Of a stretch of DNA of 64,000 bases, positions 53,069 through 61,847 are shown piece by piece. Within the stretch, counting starts at the first letter, position 1, and the number at the start of each line of letters is the position of its first letter. The position numbers and the translations under genes were made by a program. The notes under the pieces are model-generated. The model made no database searches. It saw only the letters and a list, made by a program, of their open reading frames with translations, and was not told the origin of the DNA. Where the stretch lies: positions 20,911 to 84,910 of the forward strand of contig NZ_JAAGUY010000025.1 of assembly GCF_010868145.1 (NCBI RefSeq). The letters are read 5' to 3'. This DNA is from Nocardia cyriacigeorgica. Lineage in GTDB: Bacteria > Actinomycetota > Actinomycetes > Mycobacteriales > Mycobacteriaceae.

Positions 53069-53865
53069 TGCTTGACCTCCTGGCGCACCGTGCCCGCGGT
53101 CGACGCGGACGCTGAATCGGACGTGCCCGCGGTGCGGTTGAATCCACGTTCGCGCGCCACATCGGCGAGCAAACCCTTCAATTGCTTACGGCCGCGATGC
53201 AGCCGGGACATCACGGTACCGATAGGGGTACCCATGATGTCGGCGATCTCCTTATACGGGAAACCTTCGACGTCGGCGTAGTACACCGCCATCCGGAATT
53301 CCTCCGGCAATTCCTGCAGCGCGGCCTTGATGTCATCGTCGGGCAGCGCGTCCAGGGCCTCGACCTCGGCCGAACGCAGACCGGTCGAGGTGTGCTCTGC
53401 GGTCGCGGCCAGCTGCCAGTCGGTGATCTCGTCGGTCGGGTACTGCGCGGGCTGGCGCTGCTTCTTGCGGTAGGAGTTGATGTAGGTGTTGGTCAGGATC
53501 CGGTACAGCCAGGCACGCAGGTTCGTGCCCTCCTTGAAGGACTTGAATCCCTGGTACGCCTTGACATAGGTCTCCTGCACCAGGTCCTCGGCGTCGGCCG
53601 GATTTCTGGTCATGCGCAGCGCGGCGCCGTAGAGCTGGTCCAGCAGCGGGAGCGCGTCGCGCTCGAACCGCTGTGTCAGCGCGTCCGAATCCTCCGCGCC
53701 ACCGGCACCCACGGCGGGGGCGTCGGCTGCGGTATCTTCCTCGCCTGTCACACGTGTCCCTTCGATCGGCGTCATCGCCAAATCTACCGGCACCAGGGTA
53801 TCGACTCGGAACCGCTCGTCCGACGCCTCGGTCCGGACCGGGCGTTCCTCGACCAGAACGGGCAA
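53065..53865 (-). CDS. sigH: ECF sigma factor SigH with N-terminal extension
   Basis: A 266-residue group IV sigma factor controlling the thiol-oxidative and heat stress response. Region 2 (LLDQLYGAALRMTRNPADAE; LVQETYVKAYQGFKSF; LRAWLYRILTNTYINSYRK) and region 4 (LPEEFRMAVYYADVEGFPYK; IGTVMSRLHRGRKQLKGLLA) are strongly SigH-like. TTG 53865 is supported by AAGGAGGAG. An internal ATG at 53775 would give the usual shorter form of about 236 residues. A SigH-type promoter lies upstream. Streptomyces SigR has a similar long, unstable isoform, so both forms may be made here (inference). Confidence 0.95.
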   Translation of the reverse strand: MPVLVEERPVRTEASDERFRVDTLVPVDLAMTPIEGTRVTGEEDTAADAPAVGAGGAEDSDALTQRFERDALPLLDQLYGAALRMTRNPADAEDLVQETYVKAYQGFKSFKEGTNLRAWLYRILTNTYINSYRKKQRQPAQYPTDEITDWQLAATAEHTSTGLRSAEVEALDALPDDDIKAALQELPEEFRMAVYYADVEGFPYKEIADIMGTPIGTVMSRLHRGRKQLKGLLADVARERGFNRTAGTSDSASASTAGTVRQEVKQ

Positions 53866-53972
53866 CGGGCTCCTCCTTCACGACATTTACCGGACAGACG
53901 TGCGGCGGCCGGTGATCCGCCGAACCGTGGCCCCGTATCGCACCGACGGTCACACGGCATCGCTATTCGCAT

Positions 53973-54001
53973 GCAACATGAGAACCGGCTCGGGTGTTCC
54001 C
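53973..54001 (-). promoter_or_regulatory. SigH-dependent autoregulatory promoter of sigH
   Basis: On the minus strand: GGGAAC (-35, 53996-54001), 18 bp, then GTTGC (-10, 53973-53977). This matches the SigH/SigR consensus GGGAAT-N16-20-GTT. It lies about 110 bp before TTG 53865, so the transcript includes the long-form start. Confidence 0.7.
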
Positions 54002-54045
54002 GGCGTGCGGCGCCGCGTTCGGACCTCCGAATTAGGGTGGCGGTT

Positions 54046-54540
54046 ATGGCAGGAGCCTCCACACCGGCGATCCGCACCCTGGTCAAGGCGGGGGTCGAAC
54101 ACCGGGTACACGCCTACACCCACGACCCGCGCGCCGACTCCTATGGCACCGAGGCGGTCGACGCGCTCGCCGTCGAGCTCGGCCTCGACCCCGGGCAGAT
54201 CTTCAAGACGCTGGTGCTGGAGTTGTCGACCGGCTCGCTGGCCGTTGCGGTGCTACCGGTACCGCACACCCTGTCGCTGAAGGCGGCCGCTGCCGCACTC
54301 GGGGCGTCCAAGGCCGCGATGGCCGATCGCGCCAAGGCCGAACGCGGTACCGGCTACGTGCTCGGCGGAATCTCACCGCTCGGCCAGCGCAAGGCGCTAC
54401 CGACCGTGGTCGACGCGTCGGCCTCGACGTGGGACCGGATCCTGTGCAGTGCGGGCCGCCGCGGACTCGAGATCGATGTGGCGCCTGCCGATCTGATTCG
54501 GCTGACCGACGCCGTCACTGCCCCGGTAACCGCCGGTTGA
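54046..54540 (+). CDS. ybaK: YbaK-type Cys-tRNA(Pro) deacylase
   Basis: A 164-residue editing enzyme that hydrolyses mischarged Cys-tRNA(Pro). YbaK-fold landmarks are DSYGTEAVDALAVELGLDPG, IFKTLVLELSTG (with the conserved Lys of the FKTLV motif), AVLPVPHTLSLKAAAAALG and GYVLGGISPLGQRKALPTVVD. ATG 54046 gives the family length; the open frame back to 53182 is antisense to sigH. It is divergent from sigH, and the sigH -35 lies only 45 bp upstream of its start. Confidence 0.93.
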   Translation: MAGASTPAIRTLVKAGVEHRVHAYTHDPRADSYGTEAVDALAVELGLDPGQIFKTLVLELSTGSLAVAVLPVPHTLSLKAAAAALGASKAAMADRAKAERGTGYVLGGISPLGQRKALPTVVDASASTWDRILCSAGRRGLEIDVAPADLIRLTDAVTAPVTAG

Positions 54541-54633
54541 CAGACACGTGGTGCGCCACGCCGGTAAACCTCGCCTCGTCTCCGTCGGTGTGCGTTACTT
54601 GAACCGCCAAGTTCCGACCGATCCGAGGATGTG

Positions 54634-54951
54634 ATGCGAATGTCCCCGCGCCAACGTCTGCGCACCACGATCGTCGCCCTGTCCGGGGCGCTGGTCCTGG
54701 CCGTTGGCCCCGCGGTGCTGGCCACCCCGGCCGCGGTCGCCGCGCCGCAGGGCGGCCAGGCTCAGCCCGCCTACCCGTTCGACGGTGAAGAAGGCACCGG
54801 AAATGGCACCAACCAGCCCAAGAAGGACGAGCGGGCCGAGCGGGCCGAAGAGTTCGGTGGCGGGCTCGCCAGCGAGGTCATCGATCTGGCCGCCAATATC
54901 CTCAAATGTGGTCTGAACGTCGTGACGCCGACGGTGGGTTGCTCGATCTGA
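54634..54951 (+). CDS. Small secreted protein of unknown function
   Basis: A 105-residue exported protein. The signal peptide has a basic start and hydrophobic core (TIVALSGALVLAVGPAVLA) with cleavage probably after AAVAAP. The mature part has a charged, flexible stretch (NQPKKDERAERAEE) and ends with ILKCGLNVVTPTVGCSI, two Cys that could form a disulfide. No family is recognised. GTG 54631, ATG 54634 and ATG 54640 are possible starts, with GAGGAT just upstream. It stands alone between ybaK and the convergent SRAP gene. Confidence 0.65.
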   Translation: MRMSPRQRLRTTIVALSGALVLAVGPAVLATPAAVAAPQGGQAQPAYPFDGEEGTGNGTNQPKKDERAERAEEFGGGLASEVIDLAANILKCGLNVVTPTVGCSI

Positions 54952-55184
54952 GCTGAGGACCAGCAGTCTCCGCGGATGCCCGATGACGGGCCGGATGTCT
55001 CGGTTGCGGCCGGGATTCATCCGGCCCGTTCCGATTCGGCGTCCAGACGACTCCTCAGCGGCGCCTACGCCCGTCCCTGGGCGACCACCGGGAGCCCGGC
55101 CACAGGCAACCGACGCGGACATCACCGCGCGGGCATCCCGCGCAGCGCCGTGTACCGTTCGGCGGCTGCCTCCCGGGCAGCGGG

Positions 55185-55979
55185 TTACAGCAGACTGATC
55201 TGTTCGGACTGTTCCTCTGCCGTCGCCAATAGTTCAGGCCCGTTGTTGCGCACGCTGTTGACCAGCGACGACACCGGCCGCGCGGTGATTGCGGCGACCA
55301 GTTCCGGCGTAGGCGGTTCCAGTAGTTCGGCCGGAGCCGGATGATCCGGGTCCAGCCAGGCGTCCCAGTGCTCGCTCGGCATGGGCAACGGCATCCGATC
55401 ATGGATGCGGGTGAGGTCGCCGATGGCGTCGGTGGTCAGGATGGTGCACGACAGCAGCGGCTCGGGCTCGTCCTGGGTGCGGTCACGCCACACCGACCAC
55501 AACCCCGCCATGTACAGCCGTGAACCGTCGGCGGCCGACATGAAGTACGGGTGCTTGACGACCTTGCTCTTCGCGCCGGACGGGTCCGGTTCGACCAACC
55601 ACTCGTACCAGCCGTCCATCGGCACCAGGCAGCGTCGGTACTTCACCGCGTCGCGGAACGACGGGGTCGTCGCGGCCTTGTCGGCGCGCGCGTTGAACAG
55701 CGGCTTACCCTTCACCGGAACCCCTGGCTCGGCCGCTTTGGCCCAATGCGGGATGAGTCCCCAGCGCATGCGCCGGATCCGCAACCGCGGATCGTCGTCG
55801 GGGTGGCCGTGTTCATGGCGTTCGACCACCGTCAGCACCTGCGTTGTCGGGGCCACGTTGTAGTTCGCGGCGCCGCGATCGGAGCTCGCCGAATCCGCGG
55901 CGTCGCCGGTTTCATCGATGGCGTCCAGCTCGACCGCGAGCCGTCCGGGATTGGTCGTCGTCGCATAGCGTCCGCACAT
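55185..55979 (-). CDS. SRAP/HMCES-type abasic-site protein (YedK family)
   Basis: A 264-residue SOS-response-associated peptidase-fold protein. The catalytic MCGRYATT starts with Met-Cys2, which crosslinks to abasic sites in single-stranded DNA. NYNVAPTTQVLTV, MRWGLIPHWAK, FNARADKA, CLVPMDGWYEW (Glu), and TIHDRMP-like IHDRMPLPM (His) complete the site. ATG 55979 must be the start, since Cys must be residue 2; the frame extending to 56126 is not used. It is the Rv3226c equivalent. Confidence 0.94.
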   Translation of the reverse strand: MCGRYATTTNPGRLAVELDAIDETGDAADSASSDRGAANYNVAPTTQVLTVVERHEHGHPDDDPRLRIRRMRWGLIPHWAKAAEPGVPVKGKPLFNARADKAATTPSFRDAVKYRRCLVPMDGWYEWLVEPDPSGAKSKVVKHPYFMSAADGSRLYMAGLWSVWRDRTQDEPEPLLSCTILTTDAIGDLTRIHDRMPLPMPSEHWDAWLDPDHPAPAELLEPPTPELVAAITARPVSSLVNSVRNNGPELLATAEEQSEQISLL

Positions 55980-56111
55980 ATCCCGATACTGCCATCGGGC
56001 ACCGACATCGGCGGCGAATGCACGACCACCGTGATCGGAGCACGGAAAACACGCATACTTCGCGGGGCGGGCGTGCAGGACAAGATTGACCCCCCAGAAC
56101 CGATGACACCC

Positions 56112-56138
56112 TGAGAGTAATGCCATAACATTCTCTCA
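56112..56138. promoter_or_regulatory. Imperfect inverted repeat between SRAP and ALDH genes
   Basis: TGAGAG-T-AATG-CCATAA-CATT-CTCTCA forms 10-bp arms with one unpaired base, about 106 bp before the ALDH start. It lies in the AT-richer part of the 264-bp divergent promoter region and is a candidate operator. Confidence 0.4.
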
Positions 56139-56243
56139 ACGAGTCGGTACTGCATCCGACCCACTCGGCATGCGCCCGACAAGCCACGCCGCCACCCCAG
56201 CGCCCGAGCGAACTCCACCGGGCGCCCGGCATGAGGAGCCCCT

Positions 56244-57746
56244 GTGACAACGACCGACGCCGCCCCCGCGGACACGGTGCTCACCTCGGTCGACCCCGCC
56301 TCCGGCGCGACCCTTGACACCTACCCGATCGCCGACGAGGACGCCGTGCGCGCCGCCGTCGCCACCGCCCGCCGGGCCGCCGAGACCTGGTCCGCACTCG
56401 ATTTCGACGAACGCCGCACAGCGCTGCTGCGCTGGTCGAGCCGGCTTGTCGCCGATTCCGACGAGTTCTGCGCGCTGATCCACGCCGAGAACGGCAAGCC
56501 GCTCGACGACGCCTTCCTCGAACTGATGCTCGCGCTCGAGCACATCGCCTGGGCCGCCAAGCACGCCAAGAAGGTGCTCGCGCCCAAGAAGATCTCCCCC
56601 GGCCCATTGATGTCGAACTTCGCGGCCCGGCTCGAACAGCGCCCGCTGGGTGTCGTCGGCGTGATCGGACCGTGGAACTACCCGGTCTATACGCCCAACG
56701 GTTCCATCGCCTACGCGCTCGCCGCGGGCAACACCGTGGTGTTCAAGCCGAGCGAATACTCCACGGGTATCGGCAATTTCCTCGCCGACGCGTTCGCCAA
56801 GGCCAATCCGGAACTGCCCAAGGGTGTGTTCGCCACGGTCAACGGCTATGGCGCGACCGGCGCCGCGCTCGTGCGCGCGGGCGTGGACAAGATCGCGTTC
56901 ACCGGCTCGCCCGGCACCGGCCGCAAGATCATGGCCGCGGCCGCCGACTCCCTCACCCCGGTACTGCTGGAATGCGGCGGCAAGGACGCGGTGATCGTCG
57001 CCGCCGACGCCGATGTGAAGGCCGCCGCCGACGCGGTCGCATGGGGCGCCACATCCAACAGCGGCCAGACCTGCGCGGGCGTGGAGCGGGTCTATGTCGA
57101 TCGCTCGGTGCGTGACGAGTTCGTCGCCGAACTGCGGCGCATCCTCACCGACGTCAAGCCCGGCTCCGGCTCGGATGCCAACTACGGCCCGATGACGATG
57201 CCGAGCCAGGTCGATATCGTGCGCCGCCACATCGATGACGCCATCGCCAAGGGCGGCACCGCCATTGTCGGCGGCCCGGAATCGGTCAAGGCCCCGTTCA
57301 TCGAGCCGGTGGTGCTGCTCGACACCGACGAGGACTCCTCGGCGGTCAAGGAGGAAACCTTCGGCCCGACCATGACCATCCGCACCGTCGACAGCATCGA
57401 CGAGGCTGTTGACCTGGCCAACGACTCGACCTATGGCCTGTCCTCGGCCGTGTACTCGCGTAAGCACGGGCTCGAGATCGCGCGCCGGTTGCGGGTCGGC
57501 GCCACATCGGTGAACTCGGTGCTCGGTTTCGCCGCGATCCCTGGCCTGCCCTTCGGCGGCAGCGGCGATTCCGGTATCGGCCGCATCCACGGCGAGCCCG
57601 GCCTGCGCGAGTTCGTCCGCCCGCATTCGATCGCGATCCAGCGATTCAGCATTCCGGGCATGGCGCTGCTGAGCTATTCGCGCACCCAGTCGACCATGAA
57701 ACTTCTGCGACGGCTGGTGCCTGTGTTACACGGGCGTCACAAGTGA
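56244..57746 (+). CDS. Aldehyde dehydrogenase
   Basis: A 500-residue NAD(P)-dependent aldehyde dehydrogenase. Cofactor and catalytic motifs are VGVIGPWNYPVYTP, VVFKPSEYS, FTGSPGTGRKI, LLECGGKDAVIV (general base Glu) and NSGQTCAGVERVYV with Cys277 as nucleophile; EETFGPTMTI also fits. The C-terminal tail beyond the core is basic and hydrophobic (SIPGMALLSYSRTQ; LLRRLVPVL), perhaps a membrane association. The substrate is unknown. GTG 56244 has GAGGAG upstream. It is inserted between SRAP and aroA. Confidence 0.9.
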   Translation: MTTTDAAPADTVLTSVDPASGATLDTYPIADEDAVRAAVATARRAAETWSALDFDERRTALLRWSSRLVADSDEFCALIHAENGKPLDDAFLELMLALEHIAWAAKHAKKVLAPKKISPGPLMSNFAARLEQRPLGVVGVIGPWNYPVYTPNGSIAYALAAGNTVVFKPSEYSTGIGNFLADAFAKANPELPKGVFATVNGYGATGAALVRAGVDKIAFTGSPGTGRKIMAAAADSLTPVLLECGGKDAVIVAADADVKAAADAVAWGATSNSGQTCAGVERVYVDRSVRDEFVAELRRILTDVKPGSGSDANYGPMTMPSQVDIVRRHIDDAIAKGGTAIVGGPESVKAPFIEPVVLLDTDEDSSAVKEETFGPTMTIRTVDSIDEAVDLANDSTYGLSSAVYSRKHGLEIARRLRVGATSVNSVLGFAAIPGLPFGGSGDSGIGRIHGEPGLREFVRPHSIAIQRFSIPGMALLSYSRTQSTMKLLRRLVPVLHGRHK

Positions 57747-57807
57747 GATAGCGGACCGAATCCACGCCGCCCGCGTGTCTGCGGCACGGATAAGCGAAGA
57801 TGGACGG

Positions 57808-59094
57808 GTGAATTTCTGGCCAGCGCCCCATGTCGACGCCCCTGTGCACGCGACCGTGACTCTGCCTGGATCGAAATCGATCACCAATAGAGCACTGATC
57901 CTGGCTGCCCTCGCCGAGGGGCCGTCGACGATCACCGGCGCGCTGCGCAGCCGGGACACCAACCTGATGATCGACGCGTTGCGAGCACTCGGCGCCCGCA
58001 TCGACGGTGATGCCGAGACCCTCACCGTCACGCCTGCCCCGCTCACCGGCGGCGCGGTCGATTGCGGGCTGGCGGGGACCGTCATGCGGTTCCTGCCGCC
58101 ATTGGCCACCCTCGCCACCGGCGAGGTGACCTTCGACGGTGACGCGCAAGCCAGGGTCCGTCCGCTGCGCACCATCCTCGAGGCGCTGCGTGGGCTCGGC
58201 GCCCGCATCGACGGTGACGCCCTGCCGTTCACGGTGCACGGCGATGGTTCGCTGCGTGGCGGCGCGGTCACCATCGACGCGTCGGGTTCCTCGCAGTTCG
58301 TCTCCGGCCTGCTGCTGTCGGCGGCCCGCTTCGACGAGGGGATCACTGTCCATCACGATGGCAAGGCGCTACCGTCCATGCCGCATATCGAGATGACCGT
58401 GGAGATGCTGCGCCGCGCCGAGGTAGAGGTGCAGGAGCCCGCCGACAGCCGCAAGGCACAGACCTGGACCGTCACCCCCGGACCTATCGCCGCGGTGGAC
58501 TGGGATGTCGAGCCCGATCTGTCCAATGCGACGCCGTTCCTCGCCGCGGCCGCGGTCACCGGTGGTGAGGTGAGCATTCCGCACTGGCCGCGGCTGACCA
58601 CCCAGCCCGGCGACGTCATCCGCGAAATCCTGGTGCGCATGGGTGCCGAGGCGCGCATCTTCGACGGCATCCTGACCGTGAGCGGTCCGGACCGGCTCGC
58701 CGGTATCGATATCGACCTGCACGACGTCGGCGAACTCACCCCCACCGTCGCAGCGCTCGCCGCGCTGGCCGATTCGCCGTCCTCCCTGCGCGGCATCGCC
58801 CATCTGCGCGGACACGAAACCGACCGGCTCGCGGCGCTGTCCACCGAGATCAACCGGCTGGGCGGCAACGTCACCGAGACCGAGGACGGGCTAGAGATCG
58901 TTCCGACGCCCCTCACCAGCGGACGCTGGCATTCCTACGCCGACCACCGGATGGCCACCGCAGGCGCCATTCTCGGACTCGTCGTCCCCGGCATCGAGAT
59001 CGAGGACATCGGCACCACCGCGAAGACCCTGCCCGATTTCGTCGCACTGTGGGAACGAATGCTCGATCCCGCTGATCAGGGAGCGGTGCGCTGA
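57808..59094 (+). CDS. aroA: EPSP synthase (3-phosphoshikimate 1-carboxyvinyltransferase)
   Basis: A 428-residue enzyme of the shikimate pathway, joining shikimate-3-phosphate and PEP. Signature 1 reads VTLPGSKSITNRALILAAL (Lys and Arg for substrates), then DCGLAGTVMRFLPPLA, SSQFVSGLLL and signature 2 region IAHLRGHETDRLAAL. GTG 57808 starts the protein VNFWPAPHV, like the family; GTG 57775 would add eleven residues. The stop overlaps the rsgA start. Confidence 0.95.
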   Translation: MNFWPAPHVDAPVHATVTLPGSKSITNRALILAALAEGPSTITGALRSRDTNLMIDALRALGARIDGDAETLTVTPAPLTGGAVDCGLAGTVMRFLPPLATLATGEVTFDGDAQARVRPLRTILEALRGLGARIDGDALPFTVHGDGSLRGGAVTIDASGSSQFVSGLLLSAARFDEGITVHHDGKALPSMPHIEMTVEMLRRAEVEVQEPADSRKAQTWTVTPGPIAAVDWDVEPDLSNATPFLAAAAVTGGEVSIPHWPRLTTQPGDVIREILVRMGAEARIFDGILTVSGPDRLAGIDIDLHDVGELTPTVAALAALADSPSSLRGIAHLRGHETDRLAALSTEINRLGGNVTETEDGLEIVPTPLTSGRWHSYADHRMATAGAILGLVVPGIEIEDIGTTAKTLPDFVALWERMLDPADQGAVR

Positions 59095-60092
59095 GCTCGC
59101 GCGGCCGCTCCACCGCCAGCTACGACGAATCCGATGTGCGGGTGCGTCCCGGCAAGAGTTCGCGTCCGCGCACCAAGAACCGCCCGCAGCACAATGACGC
59201 CGAATCCGCCATGGTGGTGTCGGTGGACCGCGGCCGTTGGGGATGCGTGCTCGGGGGCGACCCGGAGCGGCTGATCGTTGCCATGCGTGCGCGGGAGCTC
59301 GGCCGCACCCCGATCGTCGTCGGCGATCAGGTCGATGTCGTCGGCGATCTGTCCGGCAAACCCGACACTCTTGCCCGCATCGTTCGTATCGGTGAACGTC
59401 GAACGGTGTTGCGCCGCACCGCCGATGACACCGACCCCTTCGAACGTGTCGTCGTCGGCAATGCCGAACGCCTGTTCATCGTCGTCGCGCTGGCCGACCC
59501 GCCGCCGCGCACCGGTTTCGTCGAGCGCGCCATGGTCGCCGCGTATGCCGGTGGCCTGCAACCGATCCTGTGCCTGACCAAACACGATCTGGCGGCCGAC
59601 TCCGAATTCGCCTCCCTGTTCGACGATCTCGAACTCACCATCGTCTACGGCGGCGTCGACGACTCCATCGAACCGGTCCTCGACCTGCTCACCGGCCATC
59701 TCACCGCTTTCATCGGCCATTCCGGTGTCGGCAAATCCACCCTCGTCAACCGTCTCGTCCCCGACGCCGACCGCGCCGTCGGCGAGGTCTCCGGCGTTGG
59801 CAAAGGCAAACACACCTCCACCCAATCGGTAGCCCTCCCCCTGCCCGCGGGCGGCTGGGTCATCGATACCCCCGGCGTCCGCTCCTTCGGCTTGGCCCAC
59901 ATCACCCCCGACGACGTCATCGCCGCGTTCACCGACTTGGCCGATGCCATCGAAGATTGCCCAAGAGGATGCACCCATCTCGGCCCACCCGCCGACCCGG
60001 AATGCGCACTGGACGCACTGCCAGGAAAGGAACGCCGCGTCGCGGCGATCCGCCAACTCCTGACGGCTTTGAATTCGAACGATCCCTGGTGA
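59091..60092 (+). CDS. rsgA: Ribosome small subunit-dependent GTPase A
   Basis: A 333-residue circularly permuted GTPase that helps mature the 30S subunit. An OB-fold N-terminus is followed by G4 LTKHDL, then the P-loop GHSGVGKSTLVNRL and G3 DTPGVRSFG. The zinc segment is CPRGCTHLGPPADPECALD. CTG 59091 is taken as the start because SYDESDVRVRPGK, conserved with the mycobacterial protein, lies upstream of the first GTG (59136). AGGGAG lies seven bases before the CTG, and the CTGA overlap with the aroA stop mirrors usual ATGA coupling. Confidence 0.92.
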   Translation: MSSRGRSTASYDESDVRVRPGKSSRPRTKNRPQHNDAESAMVVSVDRGRWGCVLGGDPERLIVAMRARELGRTPIVVGDQVDVVGDLSGKPDTLARIVRIGERRTVLRRTADDTDPFERVVVGNAERLFIVVALADPPPRTGFVERAMVAAYAGGLQPILCLTKHDLAADSEFASLFDDLELTIVYGGVDDSIEPVLDLLTGHLTAFIGHSGVGKSTLVNRLVPDADRAVGEVSGVGKGKHTSTQSVALPLPAGGWVIDTPGVRSFGLAHITPDDVIAAFTDLADAIEDCPRGCTHLGPPADPECALDALPGKERRVAAIRQLLTALNSNDPW

Positions 60093-60971
60093 TCAGCGCA
60101 TGACACCGTCGAGGAATTCGAGCTGATCAGCGAGAACCTTGTCGCGCATTTCCGGGTGATAGAAATCGAAGTGGCCGAACGGGTATCGACGTAGCCGGCC
60201 GTTCGTCGCCTTGTCGGCGAGCCGAGAGCTATCGGTTTCGGTTGTCTCGCTGTCGAATTCACCGACACATACGAGCAGCGGCATGCCCAACTGCGGCGCG
60301 GATTCCTCCGGCTTGTACCGCATCATGTCGAATAGCGCACGCGGCGCTACCTTGTTCTGCCAGGTGTCGCTGTCCATGGCCGCAATGGTCACTGCCGCCT
60401 CCGGTCCGGTCATGACGGCCAGGTCGTTCGGCTCGCCGACGGCCGGGATGTAGAACGGCGCGCGGCCGGTCCATCCCCGGATCCGATCGCGCACCATCGC
60501 GCCGAGCAGCGCGAGCGTCGACTTCCGCGAACGACTCTCGGCCTGCTTGGGAAACCCGTTGAACGGGATCTGCGCCACCACCGCCGCGACCTGCGGATCG
60601 GCGGCCGCCGCTGTGACCACATGGCCGCCTCCGAGGGAGGTGCCCCAGAGCGCGACTCGATCCGGGTCGACATCGTCGAGCGCACGCGCCAGCGCGATCG
60701 CCGCATGGATATCGGCGATCTGGCCGGCTATGTCGACCAGCTGCCGCGGCTCACCTCCGCTCGCCCCGAAATTCCGGTAGTCGAAGGTGACCGAGACATA
60801 CCGGGACGAGGCGAAGGCCCGCGCGGCAGCCTCGATCGACGGCGTGTCCTTGGTGCCGCCGAACCCTGTGCACAGCACGACGCACGGGCGGTTCGGGGCC
60901 GCCGATTCGCGATAGATCGTCGCCGCACATTCTGTTCCCGCAGAAGAAAAGCTCACCGATTCGATATCCAT
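60093..60971 (-). CDS. Alpha/beta hydrolase
   Basis: A 292-residue hydrolase: CVVLCTGFGGTKDTPS oxyanion region, FDYRNFGASGGEPR, nucleophile elbow ALWGTSLGGGHVV, and late acid and base residues in LLVCVGEFDSETT and YPFGHFDFYHPE. It resembles DLH/BAAT-type and acetylxylan-esterase-like hydrolases from which no substrate can be inferred. It is 17 bp downstream of a TetR gene on the same strand and probably regulated by it. Its stop directly abuts that of rsgA. Confidence 0.83.
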   Translation of the reverse strand: MDIESVSFSSAGTECAATIYRESAAPNRPCVVLCTGFGGTKDTPSIEAAARAFASSRYVSVTFDYRNFGASGGEPRQLVDIAGQIADIHAAIALARALDDVDPDRVALWGTSLGGGHVVTAAAADPQVAAVVAQIPFNGFPKQAESRSRKSTLALLGAMVRDRIRGWTGRAPFYIPAVGEPNDLAVMTGPEAAVTIAAMDSDTWQNKVAPRALFDMMRYKPEESAPQLGMPLLVCVGEFDSETTETDSSRLADKATNGRLRRYPFGHFDFYHPEMRDKVLADQLEFLDGVMR

Positions 60972-60988
60972 ACCGCCGCTCCTGTCCT

Positions 60989-61585
60989 TCAGGCCAATCG
61001 AGTGGCCAAGATCCGTTCGAGCAGATCGAGCACCTGCTGCCGATGACGTGGAAGGTCGAGACCCGGTTGCCCGGCATGGAATTCGTGCAGCCCCGTCAAC
61101 GCACCGAGCACGGCCACCGCGGTGAATTCGGAATCGACGACATCGAATTCGCCTGCCGCCACACCTTGATCGAGCACACGTGTCAGCGCGGGACGCAAGG
61201 CAGCCGTTACCGCGTCGGTCACTCGCCGATGGAGTTCGCGAAAGCTCAGCGAATGCAGATCGGCGAGGAAACCATCGGAGCCGGGGCCCGCGGCGAGCGC
61301 GTAACTGTGATCGAGATAGGCGACCAGCCGAGCTCCCGGCGCCACCGAAACGTCATCGATGATCGACAGGTATTGCGCCTCCAACTGCTCCGAGATCGCG
61401 ATGACACACGCCTCGAACAGCTCATCCTTGGACCGAAAGTGGTGATAGAAGCACCCTTTGGCCACCCCCAACTTACTGATGACCGCGTCTACGGTCGTCT
61501 TCTCGAACCCGACCTCCGCGAACAACCCGATCGCCGCCCCGACGATCTCGGCCTTACGCACCTCGGGCTTCTTGACTTCCCGCAT
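60989..61585 (-). CDS. TetR family regulator
   Basis: A 198-residue regulator. The helix-turn-helix region is AEIVGAAIGLFAEVGFEKTT, then VDAVISKLGVAKGCFYHHFRSKDELF. The C-terminal domain is typical of TetR. ATG 61585 follows GGGAGGTCGAG. It is co-directional with the downstream hydrolase, and a palindrome lies about 30 bp upstream of its start, suggesting self-regulation. Confidence 0.88.
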   Translation of the reverse strand: MREVKKPEVRKAEIVGAAIGLFAEVGFEKTTVDAVISKLGVAKGCFYHHFRSKDELFEACVIAISEQLEAQYLSIIDDVSVAPGARLVAYLDHSYALAAGPGSDGFLADLHSLSFRELHRRVTDAVTAALRPALTRVLDQGVAAGEFDVVDSEFTAVAVLGALTGLHEFHAGQPGLDLPRHRQQVLDLLERILATRLA

Positions 61586-61613
61586 CTCGACCTCCCGGGG
61601 GTCACCCTAACCG

Positions 61614-61626
61614 ACCGACCGTCGGT
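61614..61626. promoter_or_regulatory. Palindrome ACCGACCGTCGGT, likely TetR operator
   Basis: A perfect 6-1-6 palindrome lies 29-41 bp upstream of the TetR start, within a longer GACCGACCGTCGGTC-like context. The position fits an autoregulatory TetR operator. Confidence 0.6.
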
Positions 61627-61847
61627 CTGTCATGCTGTTCACCCTTGCCGCAAGCCGTATTCAGACGAATGGTCCCGCCGGCCTGCGATCGGGCTGCGGT
61701 CACCGTCTGGCCTCAGCAGGTGGGCCGAAAACACGTGAGTGAGTGGCGGGCACCGCCCACCACTCACTCACTGTCACAACAAAGCCTTATCCCCCAGACG
61801 TCAACCCCACCACAACGGCCGGGATCGGCAATCGAGGTCAGCCGCCA

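Noticed and set aside
56136..57626. 496-codon minus-strand frame opposite the aldehyde dehydrogenase
   Set aside because: Antisense reading of a clear ALDH gene with no domain features.
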